Origin: a virus
Length of the DNA: 45,114 nucleotides
Direction: 5' to 3' (one strand)
Virus record (IMG/VR): IMGVR_UViG_3300005096_000108
Coordinates: 1-45,114 of that record
The notes beneath the pieces were generated by a model. The model was not told where the DNA came from, made no database searches, and saw only the letters and a program-made list of their open reading frames with translations. A program made the position numbers and the translations under genes. Position 1 is the stretch's first letter. Every line of letters starts with the position of its first letter. This document shows, one piece after another, positions 9,982 to 17,231 of the stretch.

Positions 9982-10739
9982 GAGGCTTAACTACGCGCGT
10001 ACAAGATATTGCAATATCTACTGCATATAAGTTTTGGCTCCCAGGCGCACAAACAGCAGGCAGCGGGAATGTTGTTGATGGTTCTGGGAATGGCAATGAT
10101 GGGGTATTAGAGGCTGGACTATCTGATGCTAATTGTTGGGCCACCGCAGGGTATTTTTCTAGTATTGCCGGTACAGCCTCAGGCATAGCTGTACCTAATG
10201 CGGCTAGCGATTACGATTTATCTGCAAAAGAATCATTGATTTTTAGCACTGTAATTAACGGTGCAAATTTGGCAGTATCTGCCGGGATAATTGGGAACAC
10301 ATTAGGGCCAGGCCCAGGGTACAGGCTTGTTCGCGGAGGGGGAGTCACATTTTCCCTTTCAGATGGCACTAATTTTATTAATTCTGTATTTGGTACTTCA
10401 GCCGCTCTTTTAAATAGCACTGACCAAACGTTGACGGCAATGGTGGATGGTTTAACCAATGTATGTTATTTATTCCTTAATGGTGTTTTTGTTTTATCTA
10501 CTAGCACTGCTGCGGTGACAGGGTCTACAGCGTCTACTCATCCATTTGTATTTGGCTCAGATTCAAACCCAGGAACCGGAAATACTTATGCGTTTTCATA
10601 TAGAGATGCAAACACTCTTGTTTTTGGGAATGATAGCAATGGAGATCCGCTGGGATTGCCGACGAATATCATAGAGATAGCAAAGCTTATTCATTCCAGA
10701 AGGGGAATACCTCTTTCAGTTAAAGAGGTTGGTATATGA
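9978..10739 (+). CDS. LamG/concanavalin-like fold tail protein
   Basis: A 253-aa protein. It has the look of a laminin-G/concanavalin A-like lectin: DGSGNGNDGVLEAG near the start, then alternating strands and a VDGLTNVCYLFLNGVFV segment typical of the back sheet of this fold. Such domains bind sugars. The ATG at 9978 overlaps the previous stop and an AAGGTAG ribosome site precedes it; an ATG 15 bases upstream is less well placed. With the SGNH hydrolase after it, it probably forms the receptor-binding or capsule-modifying apparatus. Confidence 0.6.
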   Translation: MRGLTTRVQDIAISTAYKFWLPGAQTAGSGNVVDGSGNGNDGVLEAGLSDANCWATAGYFSSIAGTASGIAVPNAASDYDLSAKESLIFSTVINGANLAVSAGIIGNTLGPGPGYRLVRGGGVTFSLSDGTNFINSVFGTSAALLNSTDQTLTAMVDGLTNVCYLFLNGVFVLSTSTAAVTGSTASTHPFVFGSDSNPGTGNTYAFSYRDANTLVFGNDSNGDPLGLPTNIIEIAKLIHSRRGIPLSVKEVGI

Positions 10740-11473
10740 GTTTTTCTCCAAACATACGGCGTATACGGTTAGCTGTAGCTGGGCAATCGAATACGTTCGG
10801 GCATGGCCTTTTTGTTCATCAGAATTATTATGGCGCACCTTATGCTGACCCATCATCTGGGACTGATGGGTCTTGGTGGCCTACCGCACTAGATAAATTA
10901 TTTTTAAAGACAGATATCTGGTGTGATGTTGCAGATACGGCAGTAGGCGCTACCGGAATAGTCCAACATTGGTGTACTGAGGATTCTAATTCTTCTGCCG
11001 GTGTTGATGATGGAGTGGGAACTGGTGTGCCATACAATATGAATGATGGTGTTGACTGGGATAAAAAAGGATACCTGGCAAACTCTCTCGCTAAAGCAAA
11101 AGAATATTCGATGCATGAACCATGGGTTTATATCTCATTTGGTCAAAGTGATTCACTTACAACAACATTGGCGAATTTTCAATTAGGATTACAAAATGCG
11201 ATAGATTATTATCTCGCAAATGGCGTCAAAGTTATACTTGGGTTTACTTGCTATTATGCTGCGCAAGCTACCTGGTTTGCAAATTCAGGGACAGTGGCCG
11301 TAGCAAATATCCTTGCTAATTATACAGGTAGTAAAACGGTTTATGCTGGAGCAAATCTTTATGAAGAACTTGGTACAGATATTTTGTTCTTTGATGGCAT
11401 TCATATGACCGAAAGAAGCTATATTCTAGCCGGTGGTCTCGTTGGGACCTATATGATAAATGCATTTATATGA
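10736..11473 (+). CDS. SGNH/GDSL-family hydrolase, likely tail-borne carbohydrate esterase
   Basis: A 245-aa protein with SGNH signatures: block I AVAGQSNTFG (nucleophile Ser in GQSN), SFGQSDS in the middle near the block III position, and the C-terminal catalytic pair D-x-x-H in FFDGIHMTERSY. The GQSN version of block I is typical of sialate O-acetylesterase-like and bacteriophage O-deacetylating tailspikes. There is no signal peptide, consistent with a virion part. Likely role: deacetylation or de-esterification of host surface polysaccharide during adsorption. It overlaps the LamG-like gene by ATGA. Confidence 0.75.
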   Translation: MSFSPNIRRIRLAVAGQSNTFGHGLFVHQNYYGAPYADPSSGTDGSWWPTALDKLFLKTDIWCDVADTAVGATGIVQHWCTEDSNSSAGVDDGVGTGVPYNMNDGVDWDKKGYLANSLAKAKEYSMHEPWVYISFGQSDSLTTTLANFQLGLQNAIDYYLANGVKVILGFTCYYAAQATWFANSGTVAVANILANYTGSKTVYAGANLYEELGTDILFFDGIHMTERSYILAGGLVGTYMINAFI

Positions 11474-11491
11474 GTCTTTATACTTAAACTT

Positions 11492-11818
11492 ATGAACAGA
11501 GACCAAAGAAAAAACTACCTCTGGGGAATGACGCCGGTCGAACTGATCGGCATGATTGTTTTCGTCCTAGGTATGACGGCCACTACTGTCTTGTATGCCG
11601 CGTCTGTCCGCAATAACACTCAGGGTATAGCCGAGAATAAGAAAGCGATCAGTGAGGTTATCCCGAAACAGATGGCAGAGTTAAAAAATGAAGTCCTGGC
11701 CGAAATACAAAAGTCAGATGTTAAACAGTCAAAACGCATGGATAGGATGGAGAACCGGATAGGCGGTGCACTGAGAGACCTGCAAAACGCAGTGATGAAG
11801 GGCAATGCAAGACGATAA
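11492..11818 (+). CDS. Membrane-anchored coiled-coil protein of lysis block (possible i-spanin or holin-like)
   Basis: A 108-aa protein with one transmembrane helix at about residues 15-38 (ELIGMIVFVLGMTATTVLY) followed by a charged helical domain (ENKKAISEVIPKQMAELKN...) that should form a coiled coil. One N-terminal TM plus coiled coil is the layout of an Rz-type inner-membrane spanin, but a single-TM holin or regulator is also possible. The ATG lacks a clear ribosome site. It lies directly before the endolysin. No nested Rz1-like lipoprotein is seen. Confidence 0.5.
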   Translation: MNRDQRKNYLWGMTPVELIGMIVFVLGMTATTVLYAASVRNNTQGIAENKKAISEVIPKQMAELKNEVLAEIQKSDVKQSKRMDRMENRIGGALRDLQNAVMKGNARR

Positions 11819-11876
11819 TCATCCGCTCATGCGATGGGCGAGAAAGCAGCGTAAAAAACGTGGAGGTAAAAAGTTT

Positions 11877-12275
11877 ATGAGCTTATTAGAAGATTTAAAG
11901 CGAGATGAAGGTCTACGCCTTAAAATGTATAAGGATATTAAAGAAATCTGGTCAATTGGATATGGACTTAATCTTGAGGAAGGAATCACAAAAGAAGAAG
12001 CGGAGTACCTCCTTCAAAATAGGATAGATATTTCGATCCACGAGACAAATATAGCCTTTCCATGGATGATCAGACTTAACGAAACGCGCAAAAATGTCTT
12101 TTACAATATGGCTTATAATATGGGCGTTCCAAGATTAAAAGGGTTTATAAAGGCTCTGGCAGCAGCGAAGGCGGGAGATTATGATACGGCCGCCGAAGAA
12201 ATCCTTGATTCAAAAGCGGCCCGGGATCTGCCTGTACGGTATAACAGGCTAGCGAACAATATGAGGGGATCATGA
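11877..12275 (+). CDS. Endolysin, T4-lysozyme type (GH24 muramidase)
   Basis: A 132-aa enzyme that cleaves the glycan backbone of peptidoglycan. From the chosen ATG, Glu11 in KRDEGLRL and Asp20 in MYKD fall at the same numbers as T4 lysozyme Glu11 and Asp20, and Ser26 replaces Thr26 in WSIGYG. That numbering, plus GGAGG upstream, supports 11877. A longer frame from 11805 would add 24 mostly basic residues and is not a signal-anchor sequence. With no signal peptide, release should depend on the holin encoded downstream. It ends in ATGA overlap with the next gene. Confidence 0.92.
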   Translation: MSLLEDLKRDEGLRLKMYKDIKEIWSIGYGLNLEEGITKEEAEYLLQNRIDISIHETNIAFPWMIRLNETRKNVFYNMAYNMGVPRLKGFIKALAAAKAGDYDTAAEEILDSKAARDLPVRYNRLANNMRGS

Positions 12276-12793
12276 TATATCGTTATTTCTGCATATTATT
12301 GCTGGCACTACCTGGATTGCTCCACGTGGAACATGCCATGGGTGCTCAGGTCTCCCTCGACCAGAAAATGCCGAATCCTCTCCTTTTTGTGCTGTGGGAT
12401 AACGGAAAATCGAACTGTATCCGCTTCGACACCACTACTGGCGTGCTGTTCCGTACTCCTCCAGCGATTAAAGGTGAGACGCTGCAAAAATACGTTGATC
12501 GCTCATGGAAATACAGCCCTCCTACTCCAAGTGAGAAAATCCGGTGCTCAGCGATGAAGGCGAAATATACCGTAAATTGGAAAGTAGCCCCGCTAATCCG
12601 TAATGGCAGGTCATATCAGAGGCCCGTATATGCCCTGGCTCCATTCATTGACGCTAAAGTGAAGATTGGTACCGTTAAAGCTGGAACGCCGTGCGGCTCA
12701 CTTGTGCGGGCGTACAGCAAGCGAATTAAAGCTCTAACCTGGCGGCAAGTGGTAGTCCCCGCCGGTATTGGCGTGACGGTGTGCAAGAAATGA
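12272..12793 (+). CDS. Secreted protein of lysis block, unknown function
   Basis: A 173-aa protein with an N-terminal signal-like hydrophobic stretch (YFCILLLALPGLLHVEHAMG) and no lipobox cysteine. The mature part has several cysteines (NSNC-type pairs around residues 49, 90, 147 and 171) that could form disulfides in the periplasm. It lies between endolysin and holin with ATGA overlaps on both sides, so a part in lysis or envelope disruption is inferred. I do not recognise the family. Confidence 0.6.
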   Translation: MIYRYFCILLLALPGLLHVEHAMGAQVSLDQKMPNPLLFVLWDNGKSNCIRFDTTTGVLFRTPPAIKGETLQKYVDRSWKYSPPTPSEKIRCSAMKAKYTVNWKVAPLIRNGRSYQRPVYALAPFIDAKVKIGTVKAGTPCGSLVRAYSKRIKALTWRQVVVPAGIGVTVCKK

Positions 12794-13362
12794 ATCTCTG
12801 GGATATAGTTAAAACAGTTGGTTCAGCGGTCATATCGACCGCAGTGCCCGGCGGCGGCGCAATTATCGACCTGGTGAACGCTGCTCTCCCGGAAGATAAG
12901 AAGCTTCCTGTGACAGCGACAGGCGACCAGGTAAGGGGTGCGCTGGCCGGTCTTCCTCCTGAACAGCAGTCTGAGCTGATGAATAAACAGCTTGATGTTG
13001 ATATCACCCAGATTAAGGAAGCAAGCTCTTCGCTCCAGGCAATGCTGCTGGCCGAGTCAAATAGCACGCATTCAAGCCGCGCTTTTATTGCAAAAGGATC
13101 ATTTCTTGTTGTGGCCTTCGCATCAAGCTCTGTCATCCTATGCTGGTCGTATGCCGTGCTTTCAGCAAATGCAGTCCTGGTGACCGCTATCCAGGATGGC
13201 TGGCCGTGGATCGCAGCGATAAATGGAATATTTGTGACTCTTCTCCGGGCTTACTTTGGGATACTAAAGGGCGAGAGCAAGAATCGACTTGACGCAGCGT
13301 CAGGAGCAGGAAAGCCAACTCAGGGAATAGCTGGAGCCGTATCGGCATTACTTAACCGGTAA
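12790..13362 (+). CDS. Holin, three-TM type (GTA_holin_3TM-like)
   Basis: A 190-aa protein. The N-terminus has a Gly-rich hydrophobic segment (SAVISTAVPGGGAIIDLV), then a helical Pro/Gln region, then two membrane segments (FLVVAFASSSVILCWSYAVL and WIAAINGIFVTLL) followed by YFGILKGESKNR. This matches the 3-TM holin family known from gene transfer agents and phages. ATG at 12790 overlaps the preceding stop as ATGA; a GTG nine bases upstream is less likely. It makes the inner-membrane pores that release the endolysin. Confidence 0.78.
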   Translation: MNLWDIVKTVGSAVISTAVPGGGAIIDLVNAALPEDKKLPVTATGDQVRGALAGLPPEQQSELMNKQLDVDITQIKEASSSLQAMLLAESNSTHSSRAFIAKGSFLVVAFASSSVILCWSYAVLSANAVLVTAIQDGWPWIAAINGIFVTLLRAYFGILKGESKNRLDAASGAGKPTQGIAGAVSALLNR

Positions 13363-13415
13363 GCAGTGCTAAAATACACCTACAACTCTCCCTTCACGTA
13401 TTGTCTAGGGCTGGG

Positions 13416-13438
13416 AAACCGCTTAATTGCGGTTTTTC
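13416..13438 (+). terminator. Intrinsic terminator ending the late operon
   Basis: Perfect 7-bp stem AAACCGC/GCGGTTT with loop TTAATT, followed by a T run, 54 bases after the holin stop. The T-tail favours + strand transcripts. The opposing small genes converge on it from the right. Confidence 0.85.
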
Positions 13439-13440
13439 AA

Positions 13441-13662
13441 TTAGAGTTTGAATCCGTATTTGAATATTTTCGTAAATCCATTGCGCTCAATTAATACAGC
13501 AATTACCGTGATTAATGATGCCACGCCAAAAATAACCAAATGTGTGTGACAGCTTCTTTTCTCGGTCCGGTCTGGCCATTTCCTTGCGAAATACGCATAC
13601 ATCAACCCATACCCAATAAACCCACACAGAAACCAAATTGCTGCAAAGATGTAAATGTTCAT
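13441..13662 (-). CDS. Small two-TM membrane protein
   Basis: A 73-aa protein from the ATG preceded by GGAGAAAGG; an upstream frame extension lacks a ribosome site. Two membrane segments: residues 3-25 (IYIFAAIWFLCGFIGYGLMYAYF) and about 44-60 (LVIFGVASLITVIAVLI). It overlaps the preceding membrane gene as ATGA. It is the most promoter-distal gene of the leftward array. No known family. Confidence 0.6.
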   Translation of the reverse strand: MNIYIFAAIWFLCGFIGYGLMYAYFARKWPDRTEKRSCHTHLVIFGVASLITVIAVLIERNGFTKIFKYGFKL

Positions 13663-13856
13663 TTTACCTTTCTCCTGCCGATGAATATAATTCCAGCAAT
13701 AGCGCTCAGCGTCAAAGGAAATAAAATTGCTGCGATAAGACAAATAATAATAAGAGTCGGAAGTATGAGTATGTTATCGCCCTTCTTTGTGGATGGTGCC
13801 AGAGCCACAAAGTAACCAAAGAAAAACATAGTCAAGGTGTAATAATATGCATTCAT
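13659..13856 (-). CDS. Small two-TM membrane protein
   Basis: A 65-aa protein with TM segments near the N-terminus (TLTMFFFGYFVALA) and at about 30-57 (ILPTLIIICLIAAILFPLTL...). I chose the ATG with AAGGA six bases upstream. It is coupled to the following membrane gene, so the two probably act together. An attC-like element lies directly upstream, so the pair would form one cassette. Confidence 0.6.
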   Translation of the reverse strand: MNAYYYTLTMFFFGYFVALAPSTKKGDNILILPTLIIICLIAAILFPLTLSAIAGIIFIGRRKVK

Positions 13857-13883
13857 ACTCATTCCTTAGATTAATTCCACAAG

Positions 13884-13936
13884 GCCCATTATTTTTAGGA
13901 CCAAATAATTATCGGGACCAATAAGCGTAGTTATAT
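13884..13936 (-). repeat. attC-like element, AT-rich type
   Basis: On the - strand it starts ATATAACTACGCTTATTGG, right at the end of the upstream gene. Fifty bases (13884-13933) match 17239-17288 at 44 positions. The core ATATAAC and placement match the other attC-like sites, but internal pairing is weak and no clear second core is present. Confidence 0.45.
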
Positions 13937-13937
13937 T

Positions 13938-14123
13938 TCAAAAACGTTCCCAAACGCTATCATAAGAATTTTCTTCTTTATTGAATCGGCGCATCCATCG
14001 TTCAGTGTTTCCCTTCACGTCTTCTGTTTCCTTCATTTCATTAAAGCAATTCTGGCAGCGAATATGACTTCCAAACCACCAAAAAACATTTCCGCCGCAT
14101 TCGCATTTTAAACTTTCATCCAT
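13938..14123 (-). CDS. Zinc-ribbon-like small protein
   Basis: A 61-aa protein with CECGG near the N-terminus and CQNC about 14 residues later, a likely four-cysteine zinc ribbon. Start chosen at the ATG nine bases after GGAG; an upstream in-frame ATG covers the ribosome site itself. The C-terminus is charged and aromatic. It lies in the attC-like array. Function unknown. Confidence 0.65.
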   Translation of the reverse strand: MDESLKCECGGNVFWWFGSHIRCQNCFNEMKETEDVKGNTERWMRRFNKEENSYDSVWERF

Positions 14124-14180
14124 TTCATTATCTCCGTAAAAATATAACAATCATTTCGGTCGCTTGTCATTGCATTACAT

Positions 14181-14441
14181 TTAAAACAAATTAAGCTTTT
14201 CTTTTAAATGGTTTATCATCTCAGCCATTAATTTAGCTGTACGTGCATTAGGGTTTTTTAAATCTAATGTATCATTTCCGGCAGAAGTTGAGGCGCATAC
14301 CTCGCACAGCAATCTTTTGTCTGTTTCATGCGGCTCTGAATATGGTGGTCCCCAATCAAATGTATCCGTAGGAACTTCGCAGTGACAACTATTGCATGGG
14401 GCTGTATCGCCGTATTCATTTTCTCTTTTTTGGTATCCCAC
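14181..14441 (-). CDS. Zinc-binding small protein
   Basis: An 86-aa protein read from GTG at 14441, six bases after an ACGGAG ribosome site; a TTG at 14447 abuts the site and is less likely. It has CNSCHC and CEVC about 31 residues apart, a treble-clef or ribbon-type zinc site. The tail is helical (ARTAKLMAEMINHLKEKL). Its upstream neighbour is a well-formed attC-like site. Function unknown. Confidence 0.65.
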   Translation of the reverse strand: MGYQKRENEYGDTAPCNSCHCEVPTDTFDWGPPYSEPHETDKRLLCEVCASTSAGNDTLDLKNPNARTAKLMAEMINHLKEKLNLF

Positions 14442-14459
14442 AATCAACTCCGTAAATAA

Positions 14460-14541
14460 ATATAACTATAAATCCAGGTGACGCGCAGGTGTTTGCGTCT
14501 CATTCGAGTTCGGTGCCGCGCACCTGATTAAACTGTTATGT
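14460..14541 (-). repeat. attC-like recombination site b (82 bp)
   Basis: Plus-strand ends are ATATAAC and GTTATGT. Arm AATCCAGGTGACGCGC (14471-14486) pairs with CCGCGCACCTGATT (14516-14529); the unpaired C and A in the first arm look like attC extrahelical bases. The stop TAA of the gene at 14536 lies inside the core, and the other core precedes the ribosome site of the 14441 gene. Confidence 0.75.
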
Positions 14542-14868
14542 GTTGTTACCTCGGTAATTCTTTATTGCGGAAATAACTTCCTGCCTACTGAATCCGTGTT
14601 TTTCAGCATCGCTTAAAATCCTTTCCCTAACTTTTATTGCGTTTTTGTTTATCATGACAAATTCAAAATTATTTGCTGGTAGAATTCCGTCTACCCCCTG
14701 TCTTCCTGTGCATATGCTTTCATCATATTCCTCGCATTCATTATGATACTGCCTCGAAAACTCAAACAGTAATTCTTCGCGTTCATCACTTTCAAATATG
14801 CCACATAACAGGTCATTCGAGAGGGGCGCACTACCTTCTGCGGTTATTACAGGTTCATAGGCTTCCAT
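14536..14868 (-). CDS. Acidic small protein whose start lies in an attC-like site
   Basis: A 110-aa acidic protein, start chosen at the ATG five bases after AAGGAG; an upstream ATG at 14901 has no good site. The last third (KVRERILSDAEKHGFSRQEVISAIKNY) is helical. The first 22 codons overlap the arm of attC-like site c, so its N-terminus may have been made by cassette joining. Its stop codon is inside the core of site b. Family unknown. Confidence 0.55.
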   Translation of the reverse strand: MEAYEPVITAEGSAPLSNDLLCGIFESDEREELLFEFSRQYHNECEEYDESICTGRQGVDGILPANNFEFVMINKNAIKVRERILSDAEKHGFSRQEVISAIKNYRGNNT

Positions 14869-14931
14869 CCAATCTCCTTCTTTATCTATTTCTTCATTCA
14901 TAATCGTGCGCCCCTCAATTCGTCGTTAGGC
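14803..14931 (-). repeat. attC-like recombination site c (129 bp, long loop)
   Basis: Plus-strand cores ACATAAC (14803-14809) and GTTAGGC (14925-14931). Arms GAGGGGCGCAC (14821-14831) and GTGCGCCCCTC (14906-14916) are perfect inverted repeats; ATTCG/CGAAT pairing continues outward with extra bases. The length is close to that of long Vibrio-type attC sites. The right core holds the stop of the next gene. Confidence 0.7.
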
Positions 14932-15204
14932 GTTATCCCGTTGGTGTAATGCTTTCTCACATGACTTTCGCAACTCGGCCTGTTGATCCCTTGCGACAGT
15001 CATTAAACCTAGATTAAGCTCAAGCTCTTTGATTCTTTCGTGTGCCGCACCACAAAGTTCACGAATATCAACTTCGCATGATGTGTCAGCCCCGCTTTCT
15101 GTCTCACCATAAATATCAATAGTATTTCCTTCTATTTGGTCTGCGTCAGCACACGAAACATCACGTAAAAACCAACATAAATTATCACCATAATCTTGTG
15201 CCAT
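14926..15204 (-). CDS. Small acidic protein, cassette-borne
   Basis: A 92-aa protein from the ATG eight bases after AGGAG; the longer frame to 15285 runs through the neighbouring attC-like site. The N-terminal half is acidic with several cysteines (CWF, SCAD, SCEVDIRELCG), the C-terminal half is a long helix (AHERIKELELNLG...). The stop TAA lies within the GTTAGGC core of site c. This is a typical single-gene cassette layout. Function unknown. Confidence 0.65.
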   Translation of the reverse strand: MAQDYGDNLCWFLRDVSCADADQIEGNTIDIYGETESGADTSCEVDIRELCGAAHERIKELELNLGLMTVARDQQAELRKSCEKALHQRDNA

Positions 15205-15219
15205 CGCCTTATCTCCTGC

Positions 15220-15298
15220 GCCTAACAAGGCGGTCGAGTCATTCACGTTGTTCATTCGGACGCACAAAAAGCGTGCGCCGCTCACCTGGGCGTTATAT
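15220..15298 (-). repeat. attC-like recombination site d (79 bp)
   Basis: Plus-strand cores GCCTAAC (15220-15226, a perfect RYYYAAC) and GTTATAT (15292-15298). Text between includes AAGGCGGTCGAGTC and GTGCGCCGCTCACCTGGGCG, very like classical 59-base elements, with an inner CGCAC/GTGCG hairpin. An AGGAG ribosome site follows the GCCTAAC core on the - strand. Confidence 0.75.
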
Positions 15299-15348
15299 TA
15301 CTATTTCATCACAAGATATAATAAGGCATCCCTTATTTTACCTTTTAC

Positions 15349-15768
15349 CTACTCATACACCGTCTCAACATCAATCCCATGAATCGCCTTCATCAGCTTG
15401 CAGTTAAACCTGTACCTTATCCATGATGCGGTTCCTTGTAGGTATCTTCTCTGCGCCGCCGTCTTAGCTTTCGGCTTGAAGTCCTCAATGATCAAGTTAG
15501 AATTTTTGTCGAGATACCAGTAATCAGGCGTGTATTTTGCAATCAGGACTCCATTTACCTCTAGCCTGTATGTTTCCCTGTGGTATTCAAGATTAAATAT
15601 TTCCCCAGCCTTCTCAAGCAACTCCCTACGCTTGAATCCTGCGCACTCACCAATAGAGTCAAATATCACGCCATTGTATTCAACCTTTCTGCTTTGTATT
15701 TGCTTTCGACCTTTCCTGGCCACCTTCTTATGCAATTTATCCAAGTCTGCTTTTGTGGATGATTTCAT
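15349..15768 (-). CDS. DUF1064-family putative nuclease
   Basis: A 139-aa protein matching the DUF1064 pattern common in lambdoid and other phages: KVEYNGVIFDSIGECAGF near residue 30, GEIFNLEYHRE at about 56, then Y-T-P-D-Y-W-Y...IIEDFKPK. The acidic residues D-x(n)-E-D-x-K resemble a PD-(D/E)XK nuclease core, so a junction or DNA-end nuclease is a reasonable inference. It starts on the stop of the 57-aa gene (ATGA). Attached attC-like site d follows its stop by 51 bases. Confidence 0.75.
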   Translation of the reverse strand: MKSSTKADLDKLHKKVARKGRKQIQSRKVEYNGVIFDSIGECAGFKRRELLEKAGEIFNLEYHRETYRLEVNGVLIAKYTPDYWYLDKNSNLIIEDFKPKAKTAAQRRYLQGTASWIRYRFNCKLMKAIHGIDVETVYE

Positions 15769-15938
15769 GCCGGTTTCCTCCCAATCGAAACTGGACGGGC
15801 CTCATTCATTACCCTTCCGCACCTCGCGCAACACATCGACATTTTAAACCCCTGCTGGTGTCCAAACCTGCTATCTGTAGTCCAGGAAATGAGCTTCATC
15901 TTCGTTCTTTTGTGATCGCAGAGCATTAGGTGTTTCAT
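15765..15938 (-). CDS. Small zinc-finger-like protein
   Basis: A 57-aa protein encoded between the Ref-like and DUF1064 genes, with ATGA overlaps on both sides. CDHKRTK near the start and CCARCGRV in the middle suggest a two-knuckle zinc site. The coupling on both sides makes the frame convincing despite its size. Likely accessory to the recombination genes around it. Confidence 0.7.
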   Translation of the reverse strand: MKHLMLCDHKRTKMKLISWTTDSRFGHQQGFKMSMCCARCGRVMNEARPVSIGRKPA

Positions 15939-16210
15939 AGTCCAAGTCTCTCATTAACGATTCCAAGCCAATATTCCTCGGCTCCATTTATTTCTTCCCA
16001 CCGCTTTTTTCCATCGTGGAGCGAAATCCCATAGCCGTGTCCACGGTGGCAGCGCGGGCAAAGGGGAAGAACTTTCATATGGTCGCGTCCACCGCCTAAA
16101 TGCGTCCCACAATGGTGTACCTCTGCCGGGCTGTAGTGTATCAGGCAGCCGAGGGCTTGCACGGCATCCATATGTCGTTTTTCTGCTACTGTCGCTGCCT
16201 TCTTAGTCAT
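15935..16210 (-). CDS. Ref-like HNH nuclease (RecA-dependent nuclease family)
   Basis: A 91-aa protein. It opens KRHMDAVQALGCLIHYSPAE, then VHHCGTHLGGGRDHMKVLPLCPRCH and a closing YGISLHDGKKRWEE helix. This fits the compact HNH family that includes P1 Ref (recombination enhancement function, a RecA-dependent nuclease): H-H...H...C-x-x-C-H residues are all present. Expected role: DNA cleavage during recombination or at RecA filaments. It overlaps the DUF1367 gene at its start and the 57-aa gene at its end. Confidence 0.78.
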   Translation of the reverse strand: MTKKAATVAEKRHMDAVQALGCLIHYSPAEVHHCGTHLGGGRDHMKVLPLCPRCHRGHGYGISLHDGKKRWEEINGAEEYWLGIVNERLGL

Positions 16211-16619
16211 ATCCGATCACTTGCAAAAGTTCCTCGTCAGCCATTCCTTTACCAAGCTCGCGGAGAAACACGTCAATCGCCGTACTGAATAGTTTCTCAA
16301 ATTCATCTTCATCCATAGATTCAAAACTAATTGATTTAGGCTTGAACATCTGGCTTCCGTTTGGAGCGATTATTATATCGAAATATCCGCATTTCAAAAC
16401 AAGCCAGTACCTGTATGCTTTAAACTCAGTAAAAAAGTCTTGCATATCGAACGTCATATTTAAAAAAGAAAAGAACCGCTTATGCTGTTTATAGTTCCTG
16501 ACCTTTGTGATCTCTTGCTTCACAACTGTGCCAGGCTTCAACTTATAAAGGTAATTCCACGTATCCTCATCTGCTGCTATGAGGGAATTGTTATTATCCT
16601 TTATTAGGAATGCCTTCAT
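16203..16619 (-). CDS. DUF1367-family protein
   Basis: A 138-aa protein with the DUF1367 pattern: KAFLIKDNNNSLIAADEDT at the start, KPGTVVKQEITKVRNYKQHKRFFSFLNMTF in the first third, then an aromatic segment and an acidic C-terminal helix. The family is common beside recombination genes of lambdoid phages and its function is unknown. It starts in the stop of the previous gene and overlaps the Ref-like gene by eight bases, forming one co-translated unit. Confidence 0.78.
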   Translation of the reverse strand: MKAFLIKDNNNSLIAADEDTWNYLYKLKPGTVVKQEITKVRNYKQHKRFFSFLNMTFDMQDFFTEFKAYRYWLVLKCGYFDIIIAPNGSQMFKPKSISFESMDEDEFEKLFSTAIDVFLRELGKGMADEELLQVIGYD

Positions 16620-16861
16620 TGCTCAACAATGACTCTATATTTTGGTGCGCCATCAACTCTAGCGGCGATCGACTGCCATGTTGATTCATATTCAGGCCAG
16701 CCTGATTCAACAACCACGCATTCAATTTCTTGTTTGCCGTCGATCGCTCTGCCGTTATTTATTGATGAACAAATAGCTGCGAGATTGGCTTTTTCACAAC
16801 CATCCAGATATGTTTCGGCGTCCTTTATCTTGATCACGATGTATCGATTTTCTTTTTTCAT
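16616..16861 (-). CDS. Small conserved-looking protein, unknown
   Basis: An 81-aa protein. The ATG at 16861 has AAGGA seven bases upstream, favoured over the longer frame to 16927. It shows MKKENRYIVIKIKDAETYL at the start, then a GRAIDGKQEIECVVVESGWPEYE stretch, an alpha/beta pattern. ATGA overlap with DUF1367 suggests the same role or complex. No known family. Confidence 0.65.
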   Translation of the reverse strand: MKKENRYIVIKIKDAETYLDGCEKANLAAICSSINNGRAIDGKQEIECVVVESGWPEYESTWQSIAARVDGAPKYRVIVEQ

Positions 16862-17124
16862 TGCGAAATCCTTATAATCTGATATGGCACATGTAAGTAA
16901 TCTTGCGTAAAATCTTCTAAATACCAATTACCGAATTTCTTGAAATATAATCCCTTCGTATTCTCGTATAATTTAACCGAGTTTATATTACCAGTATTAT
17001 GATCCACCACATCAACATATTGATCTAACCCGCATTGTCCATTCGGGTGCTGTTTTTTGCTGTATATTTCCCTTAATATTGAGAATCGACCATTTGATTT
17101 AAGTGTTTGTTGCTTAATAATCAT
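16858..17124 (-). CDS. Small protein, unknown
   Basis: An 88-aa basic, aromatic-rich protein (YFKKFGNWYLEDF near the end). The start ATG has no clear ribosome site. It overlaps the next gene by ATGA, which supports the frame. It is the first standard-sized gene of the block running down to DUF1064. Family unknown. Confidence 0.55.
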   Translation of the reverse strand: MIIKQQTLKSNGRFSILREIYSKKQHPNGQCGLDQYVDVVDHNTGNINSVKLYENTKGLYFKKFGNWYLEDFTQDYLHVPYQIIRISQ

Positions 17125-17145
17125 TGAAATCTAATCAGCATTAAT

Positions 17146-17205
17146 CTAAAAATTATAGTAAAGACCGGCGCTGATGGTGCTCATGTCGCGGTTCGGTAGT
17201 TTCAT
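17146..17205 (-). CDS. Possible 19-codon leader peptide
   Basis: An ATG with a strong site (GAGGAAATTGAA) opens a 19-aa frame, MKLPNRDMSTISAGLYYNF, ending 21 bases before the next gene. It may be a leader that brings ribosomes to the poorly initiated 17124 gene. It starts shortly after an attC-like element. Small size makes it uncertain. Confidence 0.35.
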   Translation of the reverse strand: MKLPNRDMSTISAGLYYNF

Positions 17206-17231
17206 TTCAATTTCCTCATTTTAGATTTAGT

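Noticed and set aside
14142-14180. Possible attC-like site between genes 13938 and 14181
   Set aside because: It has a GTTATAT-type core before the ribosome site, but no opposite core or paired arms; kept out of the site list.
15320-15337. AATAAGG/CCTTATT hairpin after DUF1064 stop
   Set aside because: AT-rich, no proper T run on the - strand; too weak to call a terminator.
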